Shown here piece by piece: positions 52,860-63,115 of a stretch of DNA of 64,000 bases. Every line of letters begins with the position of its first letter. Within the stretch, counting starts at the first letter, position 1. The notes under the pieces were generated by a model. It did no database searches, was not told the origin of the DNA, and saw only the letters and a program-made list of their open reading frames with translations. This stretch comes from Streptomyces sp. NBC_00691. Lineage in GTDB: Bacteria > Actinomycetota > Actinomycetes > Streptomycetales > Streptomycetaceae. The DNA lies in the NCBI RefSeq assembly GCF_036226665.1, contig NZ_CP109007.1, positions 4,876,501 through 4,940,500 of the forward strand, given 5' to 3'. The translations under genes were made by a program, and so were the position numbers.

Positions 52860-52978
52860 CGGCGTCGACCTCCCGCAGAGCTGCTGTGGGCGGAAAAGTA
52901 CATAAACGTATATTGGGCGACACAGCGGAGGTTTGCCTGTTACGCGACGAAAGCGCGTGTCGTTGGGAGCATGACTCC
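52860..52978. promoter_or_regulatory. Divergent intergenic region with AT-rich island
   Basis: GTACATAAACGTATATTGGG (52898-52917) is strikingly AT-rich for this genome and contains the quasi-palindrome TACATAAACGTA. It should hold promoter elements for the HTH fusion gene and possibly the DUF6350 gene. Confidence 0.5.
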
Positions 52979-54526
52979 GTGACCCATGTGACCGAGCATC
53001 CCCTGGTCCGCGGCGGCCGTTCCGCGGCGCTCGCCACCGCCTGCGTCCGGGGCGGGGTCGCCGCCGGACTCGGACTCGGCGCCCTCGCGGTCCTGGTGAC
53101 CGCCGGCTGGATCAGCTCCCCGTACCCCGACAGCGGCCCCGGCGGCGCCCTGCACCTGGCCGCCGGGCTCTGGCTGCTCGCCCACGGAGTGGACCTCGTC
53201 CGCACGGACACCCTGTCGGGGCTGCCCGCGCCCCTCGGCATCGTGCCGATGCTCCTGACGGCCCTGCCCCTCTGGCTCGTCCACCGGGCGACCCGCGACA
53301 CCCTCGACGGGGCCGACGACGGCGACCGGCGGCCCCCCTCCGCGGGCGGTGCGGTGGCCGCCGTGACCGGGGGGTACCTCCTGGTCGCCGCCGCGGTGGT
53401 GGTCTACGGCGAGAGCGGTCCGCTGCCCGCCGAACCGCTCAGCGCCGGGTTCTGGCTGCCCGCCGTCGTGGTGGGCGCGGCCGGGGCGGGCGTCTGGACG
53501 GCGTTCGGACGCCCGCTGCCCGCTCAGCGCCAGGCGGCCGCCGCCCTGCGGGCGACCGGGCTCGGTCTCGTCACGCTGTGCGGCGGCGGCGCGGTCGTCG
53601 CGGCGGTCTCGCTCGCCTGGCACGCGGGCGAGGCGCAGACCGCGTACGCGGGTCTCACGGGGGAGTGGTCGGGGCGGGTGGCGGTGCTGCTGCTGGTCCT
53701 CGCGCTGCTGCCGAACATGGCCGTCTGGGGAGCCGCGTACGGGCTCGGCCCCGGCTTCACCCTCGGCACGGGCGCGCTCGCGACCCCGCTGGGCCTCGTC
53801 GGTGACCCGGCGGTACCGCACTTCCCGCTGCTCGCCGCGCTGCCCGACGACGGGCGCGGCGGCTGGATCCACTGGGCGGCCGCGGCGGTCCCGCTGACCG
53901 CCGTGCTGCTCCAGGGTGGCCGGGTGGGCCGCGCGGCGCGGACCTGGACGGCCCGGGACACGTCGCTGACGGCGCTGGGCGCGGCCTGGGGCTGCGGTGC
54001 GGTGGTCGCCGTGCTCTCGGCCGCGGCGGGCGGTCCGCTCGGCACGGCCCGGCTGTCGGCGTTCGGTCCGGTGTGGTGGCAGACGGGCGCGGCGACGGTC
54101 CTGTGGGGTGCCTGCGTCGGGGTGCCGGTGGCTCTGGGGGTACGGGCCTGGGGCCGCCGCGTCCCGCGCGCGAAGCGGCCGCCGCTGTCCGGGGAGGCCC
54201 CCGCGGTGGAGATGAGGGCGGCGCGGGCGGTGGCGGCCGTGCCCACGGGGCCCGGGGCCGGTTCCGTACCCGTCGGCGGTCCCGTACCCCCGCCGACCGC
54301 CTCGGCCCCGGACGCGGCGGAGACCGGGGAGGCGCACCGGGACGCCGCTCCGGCGGCGCCCGTCGGGGCGGCCGGAGCGAAGGCCGCCGGCCAGGGGCTC
54401 GACGACGGCCCGCCGTACGACACCTACGACCCGTACGGCGACTCCGTCTTCGAGCCCTACGACTACCTTCCGGCGGCCTGGGAACCCGGGGCGCCGCCCC
54501 CGCCCCCGCCCCCGGCGACGCCCTAG
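52979..54526 (+). CDS. DUF6350-family polytopic membrane protein
   Basis: 515 residues from GTG 52979 with GGGAG 9 nt upstream. About ten hydrophobic segments run from residue 20 to 400 (first [16 protein letters not shown], later [20 protein letters not shown]). A Pro/Ala-rich cytoplasmic tail ends in a Tyr/acid-rich piece ([19 protein letters not shown]). It is often annotated as cell division protein PerM or DUF6350 in Streptomyces; function is unproven. It is the divergent partner of the HTH/sigma-like/TM fusion gene and is convergent with the next membrane protein, 7 bp apart. Confidence 0.8.
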   Translation: MTHVTEHPLVRGGRSAALATACVRGGVAAGLGLGALAVLVTAGWISSPYPDSGPGGALHLAAGLWLLAHGVDLVRTDTLSGLPAPLGIVPMLLTALPLWLVHRATRDTLDGADDGDRRPPSAGGAVAAVTGGYLLVAAAVVVYGESGPLPAEPLSAGFWLPAVVVGAAGAGVWTAFGRPLPAQRQAAAALRATGLGLVTLCGGGAVVAAVSLAWHAGEAQTAYAGLTGEWSGRVAVLLLVLALLPNMAVWGAAYGLGPGFTLGTGALATPLGLVGDPAVPHFPLLAALPDDGRGGWIHWAAAAVPLTAVLLQGGRVGRAARTWTARDTSLTALGAAWGCGAVVAVLSAAAGGPLGTARLSAFGPVWWQTGAATVLWGACVGVPVALGVRAWGRRVPRAKRPPLSGEAPAVEMRAARAVAAVPTGPGAGSVPVGGPVPPPTASAPDAAETGEAHRDAAPAAPVGAAGAKAAGQGLDDGPPYDTYDPYGDSVFEPYDYLPAAWEPGAPPPPPPPATP

Positions 54527-54533
54527 GGGCCCG

Positions 54534-55304
54534 CTACTCCCGGACCCCGAAGCCCGCGCGGAGCGGCTTCGGCAGGAGGTCGTTGCAGGCCAGCTGACCG
54601 GCGTGGGTGAGGGCGTCGTCGCGGCACTCGTAGAAGTCGCTGTAGACGAGCTGCATGGTGAAGCCCACCGCGACGATCATCAGGGCCACGCTCGCCGCGA
54701 CCAGACCGCTGATCGCGGCCGTCCGCATCGAGCGGAGCGGGGCCGCCGTGGCGCCCTGCCCCGAAGGCCGGCCCAGGGGCTGCCCGGGGGCCTGTCCCGA
54801 GGGCTGGGACGCCGCTCCGGCCGGCGGCTGTGAGGTCGGCGACAGCTCGTCGGACGGCTTCGGCTTGGTGCGCAGCGAGCTGATCGCCCAGTAGACGCCC
54901 AGGGCGCCGAGCAGCAGCGCGAGTTCCGGGATCTCGAAGATGGCGAAGAAGAAGGCCCACATGCCGGCGAGGATCGCGTACCGCGCGCGCCGCTGCGCCG
55001 GGTCCGTCGGGTCCCAGCGGAGCCCCCGTCCGCCGCCGCCCTGGCCGGGCCCATCCTGGCCGGGTCCGCCCTCCGGCCCTCCCTGGCCGCCGCCCTGGCG
55101 CTCGGGCCCACCGCCGAAGCCGTCGTCCGAGCGACCCGGCTGGCGCGGGCTCCAGCGGCCGTCGGACGGCCCCGACGAGCCGGAGCCCCCGGACGATTCG
55201 TCGTCCGAGCCCTCCGGTCGCCGCGGCTGCCACGGCTGGTCCGGCCGACCCTCGGGCGGCGGCGCGAACGGGTTGTTGTCGTCCGTGGACTGGCGTTCCG
55301 GCAT
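54534..55304 (-). CDS. Membrane protein with Gly/Pro/Gln-rich N-terminal arm
   Basis: 256 residues, function unknown. The first 90 residues are Pro/Gly/Ser/Asp-rich (MPERQSTDDNNPFAPPPEGR, later PGQDGPGQGGGG). Hydrophobic segments are near 105-145 (two helices, MWAFFFAIFEIPELALLLGA), and a Pro/Gln/Ser linker leads to a last helix at about 200-225. The C-terminal part outside the membrane has two Cys (YECRDDALTHAGQLACNDLL) that may form a disulfide. The start at 55304 was preferred over 55346 because the upstream codons look non-coding. It lies between the DUF6350 gene and purN. Confidence 0.75.
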   Translation of the reverse strand: MPERQSTDDNNPFAPPPEGRPDQPWQPRRPEGSDDESSGGSGSSGPSDGRWSPRQPGRSDDGFGGGPERQGGGQGGPEGGPGQDGPGQGGGGRGLRWDPTDPAQRRARYAILAGMWAFFFAIFEIPELALLLGALGVYWAISSLRTKPKPSDELSPTSQPPAGAASQPSGQAPGQPLGRPSGQGATAAPLRSMRTAAISGLVAASVALMIVAVGFTMQLVYSDFYECRDDALTHAGQLACNDLLPKPLRAGFGVRE

Positions 55305-55487
55305 CTGCTGAACGTCTTCCCTCTGTCGTCGCGACCACGGCCGCACCCGTGGTCTCCGCTGCTGTCTCGTCCGCCGCCGTCCGGGTCTTCGACCGGTGCA
55401 GGTCGGGTGCGCGTCCGGCGTCGGACCTTGACGCTACCGCCCTGCTCCGCCCCCGTCCCGTGGGGGCCGTCCGGTGTGCCGGTATCG

Positions 55488-55515
55488 TTGCTGACGGTCG
55501 AGCCATTCGTAGGGT
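55488..55515 (+). promoter_or_regulatory. Candidate promoter of purN-purH
   Basis: TTGCTG (55488-55493), 16 bp, TAGGGT (55510-55515), about 65 bp upstream of the purN GTG. Downstream in the leader is the short palindrome GTACGACCGTAC (55545-55556). Confidence 0.45.
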
Positions 55516-55579
55516 TCCCCGTATCGAGCGGCACGATTCGTTCGTACGACCGTACAAACACCACGGAAAGAGTGACCCA

Positions 55580-56209
55580 GTGGCTGCCGCCCGCCTCGTC
55601 GTCCTGGTCTCCGGTTCCGGTACCAATCTGCAGGCCCTCCTCGACGGCATCGCCGCCGACCCCGAGGGCTACGGCGCGGAGATCGTCGCCGTCGGCGCCG
55701 ACCGCGACGGCATCGCCGGTCTGGAGCGCGCCGAGCGCGCCGGACTGCCGACCTTCGTCTGCCGGGTCAAGGACCACGCGACCCGCGAGGAATGGGACCG
55801 CGCCCTCGCCGAGGCCACCGCCGCGTACGAGCCGGATCTCGTCGTCTCGGCCGGCTTCATGAAGATCGTCGGCAAGGAGTTCCTCGCCCGCTTCGGCGGC
55901 CGGGTCGTCAACACCCACCCGGCTCTGCTGCCCAGTTTTCCCGGTGCCCACGGGGTGCGTGACGCCCTCGCCTACGGCGCGAAGGTCACCGGGTGCACCG
56001 TCCACTTCGTCGACGACGGTGTCGACACCGGCCCGATCATCGCCCAGGGCGTGGTCGAGGTGCGGGACGAGGACGATGAAGCCGCTCTGCACGAGCGCAT
56101 CAAGGAAGTCGAGCGCTCACTGCTCGTCGACGTCGTGGGGCGCCTCGCCCGGCACGGCTATCGCATTGAGGGACGAAAGGTTCATGTCGGTGAACACGGA
56201 CACCGTTAA
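55580..56209 (+). CDS. purN: Phosphoribosylglycinamide formyltransferase
   Basis: 209 residues from GTG 55580. It formylates GAR using 10-formyl-tetrahydrofolate in purine synthesis. The GAR-binding start [18 protein letters not shown] and the catalytic Asn-His-Asp set ([14 protein letters not shown] ... [11 protein letters not shown]) are clear. The gene overlaps purH by 26 bp, so the two are co-translated. FolD at 60.3 kb supplies the formyl donor. Confidence 0.96.
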   Translation: MAAARLVVLVSGSGTNLQALLDGIAADPEGYGAEIVAVGADRDGIAGLERAERAGLPTFVCRVKDHATREEWDRALAEATAAYEPDLVVSAGFMKIVGKEFLARFGGRVVNTHPALLPSFPGAHGVRDALAYGAKVTGCTVHFVDDGVDTGPIIAQGVVEVRDEDDEAALHERIKEVERSLLVDVVGRLARHGYRIEGRKVHVGEHGHR

Positions 56210-57749
56210 GCCCATCCGCCGCGCGCTGGTCAGCGTCTACGACAAGACGGGGCTCGAGGAACTGGCCCGCGGTCTGCACGAGGCCGGTGTCGAGCTCGTC
56301 TCCACCGGCTCCACGGCCGGGAAGATCGCCGCCGCCGGTGTGCCGGTCACCAAGGTCGAGGAGCTGACCGGCTTCCCCGAGTGCCTGGACGGCCGCGTCA
56401 AGACCCTCCACCCGCGCGTGCACGCCGGCATCCTCGCCGACCTGCGCCTGGAGTCGCACCGCGAGCAGCTCGCCGAGCTCGGCGTGGAGCCCTTCGACCT
56501 GGTCGTCGTGAACCTCTACCCCTTCAAGGAGACCGTCGCCTCCGGCGCCACTCCCGACGAGTGCGTCGAGCAGATCGACATCGGCGGCCCTTCGATGGTC
56601 CGCGCCGCCGCCAAGAACCACCCGTCCGTGGCGATCGTCACCAGCCCCGAGCGGTACGCCGACGTCCTCGCGGCCGTCCAGGCCGGTGGCTTCGACCTGA
56701 CCGCGCGCAAGCGCCTGGCGGGCGAGGCCTTCCAGCACACCGCCGCCTACGACGTGGCCGTCGCCGCCTGGTTCGCCGACGACTACGCGGCCGCCGACGA
56801 CTCGGGCTTCCCCGACTTCCTGGGCGCCACCTACGAGCGGAACAGCGTCCTGCGCTACGGCGAGAACCCCCACCAGGGCGCCGCGCTGTACGTCGACGGC
56901 ACGGGCGGCCTCGCCGAGGCCGAGCAGCTGCACGGCAAGGAGATGTCGTACAACAACTACACGGACACCGACGCCGCGCGCCGGGCCGCGTACGACCACA
57001 CCGAGCCCTGCGTCGCGATCATCAAGCACGCCAACCCGTGCGGCATCGCGATCGGCGCCGATGTCGCCGAGGCCCACCGCAAGGCCCACGCCTGCGACCC
57101 CCTGTCCGCGTTCGGCGGCGTCATCGCCGTCAACCGCCCCGTCTCGGTCGCGATGGCCGAGCAGGTCGCGGAGATCTTCACCGAGGTCATCGTCGCCCCG
57201 GCGTACGAGGACGGGGCCGTCGAGGTCCTCGCCAAGAAGAAGAACATCCGCGTGCTCAAGGCCGAGGGCGCCCCGAGCAACCCGGTCGAGGTCAAGCCGA
57301 TCGACGGCGGTGCGCTGCTCCAGGTCACCGACCGTCTCCAGGCCGAGGGCGACGACCCCGCGAACTGGACCCTGGCGACCGGTGAGGCGCTGTCGGCCGA
57401 CGAGCTCGCCGAGCTGGCCTTCGCCTGGAAGGCCTGCCGCGCGGTCAAGTCCAACGCGATCCTGCTCTCCAAGGACGGCGCCTCGGTCGGCGTCGGCATG
57501 GGCCAGGTCAACCGCGTCGACTCCGCGAAGCTCGCGGTCGAGCGGGCGGGCGAGGAGCGGGCGCGCGGCTCCTACGCCGCCTCGGACGCCTTCTTCCCCT
57601 TCCCCGACGGCCTGGAGATCCTCACCGCGGCCGGTGTGAAGGCGGTCGTGCAGCCGGGCGGATCGATGCGGGACGAGCTGGTCGTCGAGGCCGCGAAGAA
57701 GGCCGGCGTGACGATGTACCTCACGGGGACGCGCCACTTCTTCCACTGA
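56184..57749 (+). CDS. purH: Bifunctional AICAR formyltransferase / IMP cyclohydrolase
   Basis: 521 residues, the normal length. It carries out the last two steps to IMP. The N-terminal IMP cyclohydrolase part (about 1-150, [40 protein letters not shown]) precedes the AICAR transformylase half with [12 protein letters not shown] and [10 protein letters not shown]. The ATG at 56184 lies inside the purN end; GAGGGA is 10 nt and GAAAGG 3 nt upstream. It ends RHFFH, as is typical of PurH. Confidence 0.96.
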   Translation: MSVNTDTVKPIRRALVSVYDKTGLEELARGLHEAGVELVSTGSTAGKIAAAGVPVTKVEELTGFPECLDGRVKTLHPRVHAGILADLRLESHREQLAELGVEPFDLVVVNLYPFKETVASGATPDECVEQIDIGGPSMVRAAAKNHPSVAIVTSPERYADVLAAVQAGGFDLTARKRLAGEAFQHTAAYDVAVAAWFADDYAAADDSGFPDFLGATYERNSVLRYGENPHQGAALYVDGTGGLAEAEQLHGKEMSYNNYTDTDAARRAAYDHTEPCVAIIKHANPCGIAIGADVAEAHRKAHACDPLSAFGGVIAVNRPVSVAMAEQVAEIFTEVIVAPAYEDGAVEVLAKKKNIRVLKAEGAPSNPVEVKPIDGGALLQVTDRLQAEGDDPANWTLATGEALSADELAELAFAWKACRAVKSNAILLSKDGASVGVGMGQVNRVDSAKLAVERAGEERARGSYAASDAFFPFPDGLEILTAAGVKAVVQPGGSMRDELVVEAAKKAGVTMYLTGTRHFFH

Positions 57750-57759
57750 GCCACGCCCC

Positions 57760-57806
57760 ACGGGCGGCCCGCCGACACCCTTCGGGGGTGCCGGGGGGCC
57801 GCCCGT
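57760..57806 (+). terminator. Terminator after purH
   Basis: ACGGGCGGCCC (57760-57770) pairs with GGGCCGCCCGT near 57796-57806, and CACCC-TTCG-GGGTG forms the inner stem. It begins 11 bp after the purH stop. Confidence 0.85.
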
Positions 57807-57951
57807 CGGCGCATGAGGAACGTCACCGGCGGATTTCCGGGCCCCACGGAGGGCCCGGGAGCCCCGGAAGGTCCCGTCGGCGGCAGGTCCGCCGATCGGG
57901 TGGACTCTGGTCTAATGGGTTGCTCTTTTGTCGGCCACTGGTAGTGGGGGC

Positions 57952-59409
57952 GTGGTGTTGGACGTACAGAACAGGTCCGCCGAGGAGGCCGGCACCGGCG
58001 CTCCGGGCGCCGCCGCCGCCGGGTCGCCGGACGGCCTCGCGCCGGCCCCGCTCCGCCCGTACCTCATCCTCGCGGGCGTCCTGTGCGGTCTGTACTTCCT
58101 CTACTCCTGGGTGCAGTACGCGCACTTCCGCACCCCGTCCTGGGACCTCGGGATCTTCGGGCAGTCCGTCCGGGCGTACGCCGAGTTCCGGGCCCCGGTC
58201 GTCGACATCAAGGGCCCCGGCTTCCACATACTCGGCGACCACTTCAGCCCCGTCACGGCGCTCCTCGCGCCGCTGTACTGGGTCTGGTCCTCGCCGGTCT
58301 CGCTGCTCTTCGCCCAGGCCGCGCTCTTCGCCTCCGGCGCCGTCGTCGTCGGCCGCACCACCCAGCAGATCCTCGGCAGCCGGGCCGCCGGCATCGGCCT
58401 CGCGCTCGCGTACGGGCTCTCCTGGGGGCTCCAGGAAGCCGTCAAGTCCGACTTCCACGAGATCGCCTTCGCCGTCCCCATGCTCGCCCTGACCTGCCGG
58501 GCCCTGCTCCTCGGGCGCTGGACCGCGGCCGCCGCCTGGGCCGCCCCGCTCGTGCTCGTCAAGGAGGACATGGGCCTGACCGTCTCGATGGTCGGCGTGG
58601 TCCTCTTCCTGAAGGGCCGGAAGCGGCTGGGCGCGGCCCTGGCCGGCTTCGGCGTGGCGGCGTTCGCGCTCACCGTCCTCGTCCTGATCCCGGCGGCGAG
58701 CCGGGTCGGCGAGTACGACTACTGGTCGAAGATCGAGAAGACCGGACAGGGTACCGAGACCTCCTTCGGCCAGGTCATCGGCGACGCCCTCACCTCGGGC
58801 GAGCGCTGGGAGATGGTGGTCTTCCTCCTCGCGATCACCGGCTTCCTCGCGCTGCGCTCCCCGCTGGTCCTGCTCGTGCTGCCCACGCTCGGCTGGCGCT
58901 TCGTCTCCCAGGACCCCAACCACTGGGGCATGCACTGGCACTACAGCGCCATCCTCATGCCGGTGGTCTTCCTGGCCCTGGTGGACGGCGTCCGTTCCGT
59001 GCGCACCTCCCCGCGCGCGTGGCTCGCCTCGTACGGGAAGGTCGTCGTCCCGGTGGCGACGGCGGTCGCGCTGGTGCTCGCCGCGAACCTGCCGCTGCGG
59101 GAACTGACGAAGCCGGAGACGTACCGGACGGACGTCCGGGCCGAGCAGGCGCGGGCGGCGGTCGACGCGGTGCCGGAGGGCGCGAGCGTGGAGGCGGACG
59201 TCTCGCTCCTCGCCCACCTCACGGCGGACCACCGGGTCTACTGGGTCGGCACGTCGAAGGGCGCCACCCCGGACTACCTCGCCTTCGACCTGCGCGGCTG
59301 GTCGCAGCAGGTCTCGGACCCCGAGCAGCTGGCTTCGCAACTGCATCCGGAGGCGCGGTACGAGATCACCCACCGCTCGGACGGTTTCGCGGTCCTCAAG
59401 CGGGTCTGA
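57952..59409 (+). CDS. DUF2079 polytopic membrane protein
   Basis: 485 residues if it starts at GTG 57952; GTG 57955 or TTG 57958 are equally possible after GGGGG. After a short Ala-rich tail come about 11 hydrophobic segments and charged outer loops, e.g. HFRTPSWDLGIFGQSVRAYA and GPGFHILGDHFSPVTALLAP, then a globular C-terminal part outside the membrane (about 385-485). This pattern is the DUF2079 family, which has a GT-C-like architecture; an envelope glycosyltransferase role is possible but unproven. A TCTAAT hexamer (57911-57916) may be its -10. Confidence 0.85.
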   Translation: MVLDVQNRSAEEAGTGAPGAAAAGSPDGLAPAPLRPYLILAGVLCGLYFLYSWVQYAHFRTPSWDLGIFGQSVRAYAEFRAPVVDIKGPGFHILGDHFSPVTALLAPLYWVWSSPVSLLFAQAALFASGAVVVGRTTQQILGSRAAGIGLALAYGLSWGLQEAVKSDFHEIAFAVPMLALTCRALLLGRWTAAAAWAAPLVLVKEDMGLTVSMVGVVLFLKGRKRLGAALAGFGVAAFALTVLVLIPAASRVGEYDYWSKIEKTGQGTETSFGQVIGDALTSGERWEMVVFLLAITGFLALRSPLVLLVLPTLGWRFVSQDPNHWGMHWHYSAILMPVVFLALVDGVRSVRTSPRAWLASYGKVVVPVATAVALVLAANLPLRELTKPETYRTDVRAEQARAAVDAVPEGASVEADVSLLAHLTADHRVYWVGTSKGATPDYLAFDLRGWSQQVSDPEQLASQLHPEARYEITHRSDGFAVLKRV

Positions 59410-59423
59410 CCCGGCTGACACGA

Positions 59424-59457
59424 CGGGGGCCCGGTTCCGTCCGGAACCGGGCCCCCG
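59424..59457. terminator. Bidirectional terminator after the DUF2079 gene
   Basis: A perfect 15-bp stem (59424-59438 / 59443-59457) with a 4-nt loop lies between convergent genes. Confidence 0.9.
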
Positions 59458-59468
59458 CCATGGGTGGA

Positions 59469-60071
59469 TCAGTACTGCTGCTTGTTGCGGTTGAACCAGG
59501 CCGAGCCGTCCGACTTCGCCACGAAGACGATGATCAGGATGCCGAGGACGAGGCTCACGATGCCGAGAGGCAGCGAGAAGATGCTGAACAGCACGGCGAA
59601 CGCGGCCCACACGATGGCGCCGATGCGGACGCCGTTGCCGCCGGACTTGACCTTGACGGCGAGCACCATGCCGAGGACGGCGAAGATGAGCGAGACGATG
59701 CCCGCGCCGATCAGGATGCCCTGGCCCAGGTCGGCGAACGCCTCGGCGTCGGCGGACGAGGTGCCCGCCTTCTCGAGCTCGCTGTCGACGGCGAAGGACA
59801 TGCCGATCGCCGCGATGCCGCCGAGCAGGTTGAACGCGGCGAGGATCCACAGCATCACGCGCGCGGACTTCACACCGCCCGGCATCTCCATGGCCATGCC
59901 CGGGTAGCCGCCCCCGCCGTACGGGGAGACCGGCGGAGCCGCCGGGTAGCCGTAGCCCTGCTGCGGCGGCACGCCCTGGGGGGCCTGCTGCGGGTAGCCG
60001 TAACCGGGCTGCTGGCCCTGGCCCTGACCCTGCGGCTGGCCGTACGGGTTGTTCGGGTCACCGAAGCTCAT
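59469..60071 (-). CDS. Membrane protein with Gln/Gly/Tyr/Pro-rich N-terminus
   Basis: 200 residues. Residues 1-65 are low-complexity (MSFGDPNNPYGQPQGQGQGQ, repeated QQGYGYP). Hydrophobic segments follow at about 72-98, 118-145 and 155-190 (the last long enough for two helices), ending SAWFNRNKQQY. The layout is like DUF4190/DUF4064-type proteins of unknown role. The ATG at 60071 has GGAGGAAA upstream. It is convergent with the DUF2079 gene and divergent from folD. Confidence 0.8.
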   Translation of the reverse strand: MSFGDPNNPYGQPQGQGQGQQPGYGYPQQAPQGVPPQQGYGYPAAPPVSPYGGGGYPGMAMEMPGGVKSARVMLWILAAFNLLGGIAAIGMSFAVDSELEKAGTSSADAEAFADLGQGILIGAGIVSLIFAVLGMVLAVKVKSGGNGVRIGAIVWAAFAVLFSIFSLPLGIVSLVLGILIIVFVAKSDGSAWFNRNKQQY

Positions 60072-60322
60072 CGCGGGTTTCCTCCGTGAAATTTCTCTGT
60101 GCGGGGACGACGCGGCCCGCGCGGAGGACTTTTCACGGGATGTGAGCGGATTCCCCCCGGCACTTTCCGCGGTACTTCGCCGATCATCGTGGTCGCTTGG
60201 TCGACTTTTTGTCCAGTCGATACGCATCGGAGTTGTGCAAGTGCAACCCGTCGCTCCCCGTGACCGGCCGCCGGGCACGAGCGAATTGGAAGAAGGCGGG
60301 GGTCATCCGGGAGGATGGCTCC

Positions 60323-61183
60323 ATGAGCGCCCAGATTCTCGATGGCAAGGCCACCGCAGCCGCGATCAAGTCCGATCTGACCGTCCGTGTGGCGGCCCTC
60401 AAGGAGCGGGGCGTCACCCCCGGCCTCGGCACCGTCCTGGTCGGCGACGACCCGGCGAGCCACAAGTACGTGGCCGGGAAGCACCGCGACTGCGCGCAGG
60501 TCGGCCTGGCCTCGATCCAGCGCACGCTGCCCGCCACCGCCACCCAGGAGGAGATCGAGGCGGTCGTACGGGAGCTCAACGAGGACCCGGCCTGCACGGG
60601 CTACATCGTGCAGCTCCCGCTCCCCAAGGGCATCGACGAGAACCGCATCCTGGAGCTGATGGACCCGGCCAAGGACGCCGACGGTCTGCACCCGACCAAC
60701 CTCGGCCGGCTCGTCCTCAACGAGCCCGCCCCGCTGCCCTGCACGCCGAACGGCGTCATCACGCTGCTCCGCGCGCACGGCGTGGAGATCAACGGCGCCG
60801 AGGTCGTGGTCGTCGGTCGCGGGGTCACCATCGGCCGCCCGATGCCGCTCATCCTCACCCGCCGCTCCGAGAACGCGACCGTGACCCAGTGCCACACCGG
60901 TACCCGGGACCTGTCGGCGCACCTGCGGAACGCCGACATCATCGTCGCGGCGGCCGGTGTGCCGCACCTGATCAAGCCCGAGGACGTGAAGCCGGGCGCG
61001 GCCGTCCTCGACGTCGGTGTCTCCCGCAACGGCGAGGGCAAGATCGTCGGCGATGTGCACCCGGGCGTCTCCGAGGTGGCCGGCTGGATCTCCCCGAACC
61101 CCGGCGGCGTCGGCCCGATGACCCGCGCCCAGCTCCTCGTCAACGTCGTCGAGGCCGCCGAGCGCGCGGCCGCGGCGCTCTGA
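60323..61183 (+). CDS. folD: Methylene-tetrahydrofolate dehydrogenase / cyclohydrolase
   Basis: 286 residues. It interconverts 5,10-methylene-, methenyl- and 10-formyl-THF with NADP+, feeding purine synthesis. The catalytic Lys is in [13 protein letters not shown], the substrate loop is [11 protein letters not shown] and the cofactor motif [13 protein letters not shown] is followed by [13 protein letters not shown]. The ATG at 60323 has GGGAGGA upstream, and the frame before it is not coding. The next gene starts 1 bp after its stop. Confidence 0.96.
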   Translation: MSAQILDGKATAAAIKSDLTVRVAALKERGVTPGLGTVLVGDDPASHKYVAGKHRDCAQVGLASIQRTLPATATQEEIEAVVRELNEDPACTGYIVQLPLPKGIDENRILELMDPAKDADGLHPTNLGRLVLNEPAPLPCTPNGVITLLRAHGVEINGAEVVVVGRGVTIGRPMPLILTRRSENATVTQCHTGTRDLSAHLRNADIIVAAAGVPHLIKPEDVKPGAAVLDVGVSRNGEGKIVGDVHPGVSEVAGWISPNPGGVGPMTRAQLLVNVVEAAERAAAAL

Positions 61184-61184
61184 C

Positions 61185-61772
61185 GTGACCCCCGGAACCC
61201 CGGGCACGGCCGGGACCCCGGACGGGGCGGCCGACGGCCCGTCGAAGAACGGGACCGCACGCGCCCCGCGCTCCGGCGGCGCGAACGGGGCTGCCGCGAA
61301 CGGTGATGCCGGGACCGAGGCTGCCGGGACCGAGGCCGCCGCGAAGGGGGCTGCCTCGACCGCGGGAGCCACGGCCTGGAAGCGGCCCGCGCCCAGCCTC
61401 ACCACCGACACCGCGCGGCCCGAGGGCGGCGGCCGGGCGGCCCCCGGCGACGCCCCGGCCCCCGCCCGTCAGTGGCCGCTGCTGACCGTGCTCGGTCTCG
61501 CCGGGCTCGGTCTGCTCGTGGTCGGGACGGACGCCTTCCCGCAGTCCTTCCGCGTCGGCACGATGCTGGTCGGTGCGGCGCTCCTCGTGGGGGCCGCGCT
61601 GCGTCGGGTGCTGCCCTCGGTCGGCATGCTCGCCGTACGGTCCCGCTTCACGGACATGATCACGTACGGGGTCATGGGTGGCCTGATCGTGCTGCTCGCG
61701 CTCATGGTGCAGCCGGCGCCCTGGCTGAAGATCCCGTTCCTGGAGGACATCCTCCATCTGACGGTCACCTGA
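61185..61772 (+). CDS. DUF3017 membrane protein
   Basis: 195 residues from GTG 61185, one base after the folD stop, so it is almost certainly co-translated with folD. The first 90 residues are Gly/Ala/Thr-rich and look disordered. The C-terminal DUF3017 domain has three TM helices: WPLLTVLGLAGLGLLVVG, RVGTMLVGAALLVGAALRRV and DMITYGVMGGLIVLLALMVQ. The function is unknown. The folD-DUF3017 pair is conserved in Streptomyces as far as I recall, hinting at a link beyond chance. Confidence 0.85.
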   Translation: MTPGTPGTAGTPDGAADGPSKNGTARAPRSGGANGAAANGDAGTEAAGTEAAAKGAASTAGATAWKRPAPSLTTDTARPEGGGRAAPGDAPAPARQWPLLTVLGLAGLGLLVVGTDAFPQSFRVGTMLVGAALLVGAALRRVLPSVGMLAVRSRFTDMITYGVMGGLIVLLALMVQPAPWLKIPFLEDILHLTVT

Positions 61773-61811
61773 CGGTCGCCCGGCCTCCGGACGACCCGGA
61801 CGACAGGTGGC

Positions 61812-61851
61812 GCGGCGCCCGCCCTCTCCCCCGTGGGAGGGCGGGCGCCGC
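61812..61851. terminator. Terminator after folD-DUF3017
   Basis: GCGGCGCCCGCCCTC (61812-61826) pairs with GAGGGCGGGCGCCGC (61837-61851), a 15-bp stem with a 10-nt loop. Confidence 0.88.
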
Positions 61852-62027
61852 TGCGATCAAGGGTCATGTACGTGCCAAGGTCGGTTCAAGGGCCGACCGG
61901 GCGCTGTGGCACGGAAGTGACCATTCCGGTACCTCGGCTGCGCATCCGGGGCGCGCATCGCCCCCGGACCTGCCATCCTTCGGTGGAGCAGGGGAGACGC
62001 GGGAGGCACGGGACAAGGGGGACCGCC

Positions 62028-63020
62028 ATGCCTGGCTGGAAGGCGCTGCCGGAGGAACTCGATCCGGACGTCCGCGCGTTCACGGAACGGCTCCGCCGTC
62101 TCGTCGACCGCAGCGGTCTCGGCGTCACGGCCGTCGCCGAGCGCACCGGTCACGAACGGTCCGCGTGGGACACGTACCTGAATGCCCGTCAGTCCGTGCC
62201 CCGCGGCGCCGCCGTGGCGCTCGCCGAGGTGACCGGGAGTGACCCGGCGTCCCTCGCGACCGACTGGGAGCGCGCGGAGCGTGCCTGGGCCCGTACCACC
62301 GCGCCCGCCGGGGACAGGGGCGGCGCCGGGGCGCGGCCCGCGCGCGAGCCCGAGGACGCCGACGGCGGCCGCCCCCGCGACCCCGGGGGTGACGACCGCA
62401 CCATGGAGATCCGGCGCCTGGACCGGCCCCGCCCGGAGGTTCCCCTCCCCGCCCCCGACGCGCCCGCCTCGCGTACACCCGACTCCCGTCGCCGCAAGGT
62501 CCTGCTCTACGCCACCGGCGTCATCGGCGCGCTGCTCGTGGTCACCGCCGCCCTGCTGCTCGTCGACCTCGGCGGCGGCTCCGAGGGCCCCGGCGAGGGC
62601 CACAGGGCGGCCGCCCCGCCCACCACCACGGCCCCGCCCGCCACCCGGCCCGCGAGCCTGCCCCCCGGCGTGCGGTGCGCGGGACCCGACTGCACGGGCA
62701 AGGACCCGGAGGCCATGGGCTGCGGCGGCCCCCTCGCCACCACCGTCGCCCGTGCCGCCGTCGGCGCCGCACAGGTCGAGGTCCGCTACAGCGAGACCTG
62801 CGGGGCGGCCTGGGCCCGGCTCACCGGCGGCGCGCCCCGGGACGCCCTGACGATCCGCGCCGGGGACGCCGAGCGGCGCGCCACCGTCGCCGCGGGAACC
62901 GACACGGCGACGGCGGAGACCGACGCGTACACGCCGATGGTCGCCGTCGCCCCCGGCACGGCCGCCCTGGCCTGCGGGCAGCTCGCCGACGGCAGCGAGG
63001 GCTGTGTCACCGGCCCGTGA
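62028..63020 (+). CDS. XRE helix-turn-helix membrane protein with DUF2690 extracellular domain
   Basis: 330 residues. An XRE-like helix-turn-helix is at about 15-75 (FTERLRRLVDRSGLGVTAVA). A charged linker and one TM helix (about 162-185, LYATGVIGALLVVTAALLLV) follow. The outer DUF2690 domain (about 218-330) has six Cys (CAGPDC, GCGG, SETCGAAW, ALACGQ, GCVTG), probably disulfide-paired. The cytoplasmic-HTH / TM / outer-domain layout is that of RodZ-like envelope proteins. The ATG at 62028 has AAGGGGGA upstream. It lies alone between folD-DUF3017 and mdh. Confidence 0.83.
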   Translation: MPGWKALPEELDPDVRAFTERLRRLVDRSGLGVTAVAERTGHERSAWDTYLNARQSVPRGAAVALAEVTGSDPASLATDWERAERAWARTTAPAGDRGGAGARPAREPEDADGGRPRDPGGDDRTMEIRRLDRPRPEVPLPAPDAPASRTPDSRRRKVLLYATGVIGALLVVTAALLLVDLGGGSEGPGEGHRAAAPPTTTAPPATRPASLPPGVRCAGPDCTGKDPEAMGCGGPLATTVARAAVGAAQVEVRYSETCGAAWARLTGGAPRDALTIRAGDAERRATVAAGTDTATAETDAYTPMVAVAPGTAALACGQLADGSEGCVTGP

Positions 63021-63115
63021 ACGGGTAGGCGGACGGGTGACGAAGGCCCGGCGGAGGGCCCGCAGTGAGCCGCACCACAAGGGGGTGGGGATTCACCGGG
63101 GCCCGGGTCGGATAG

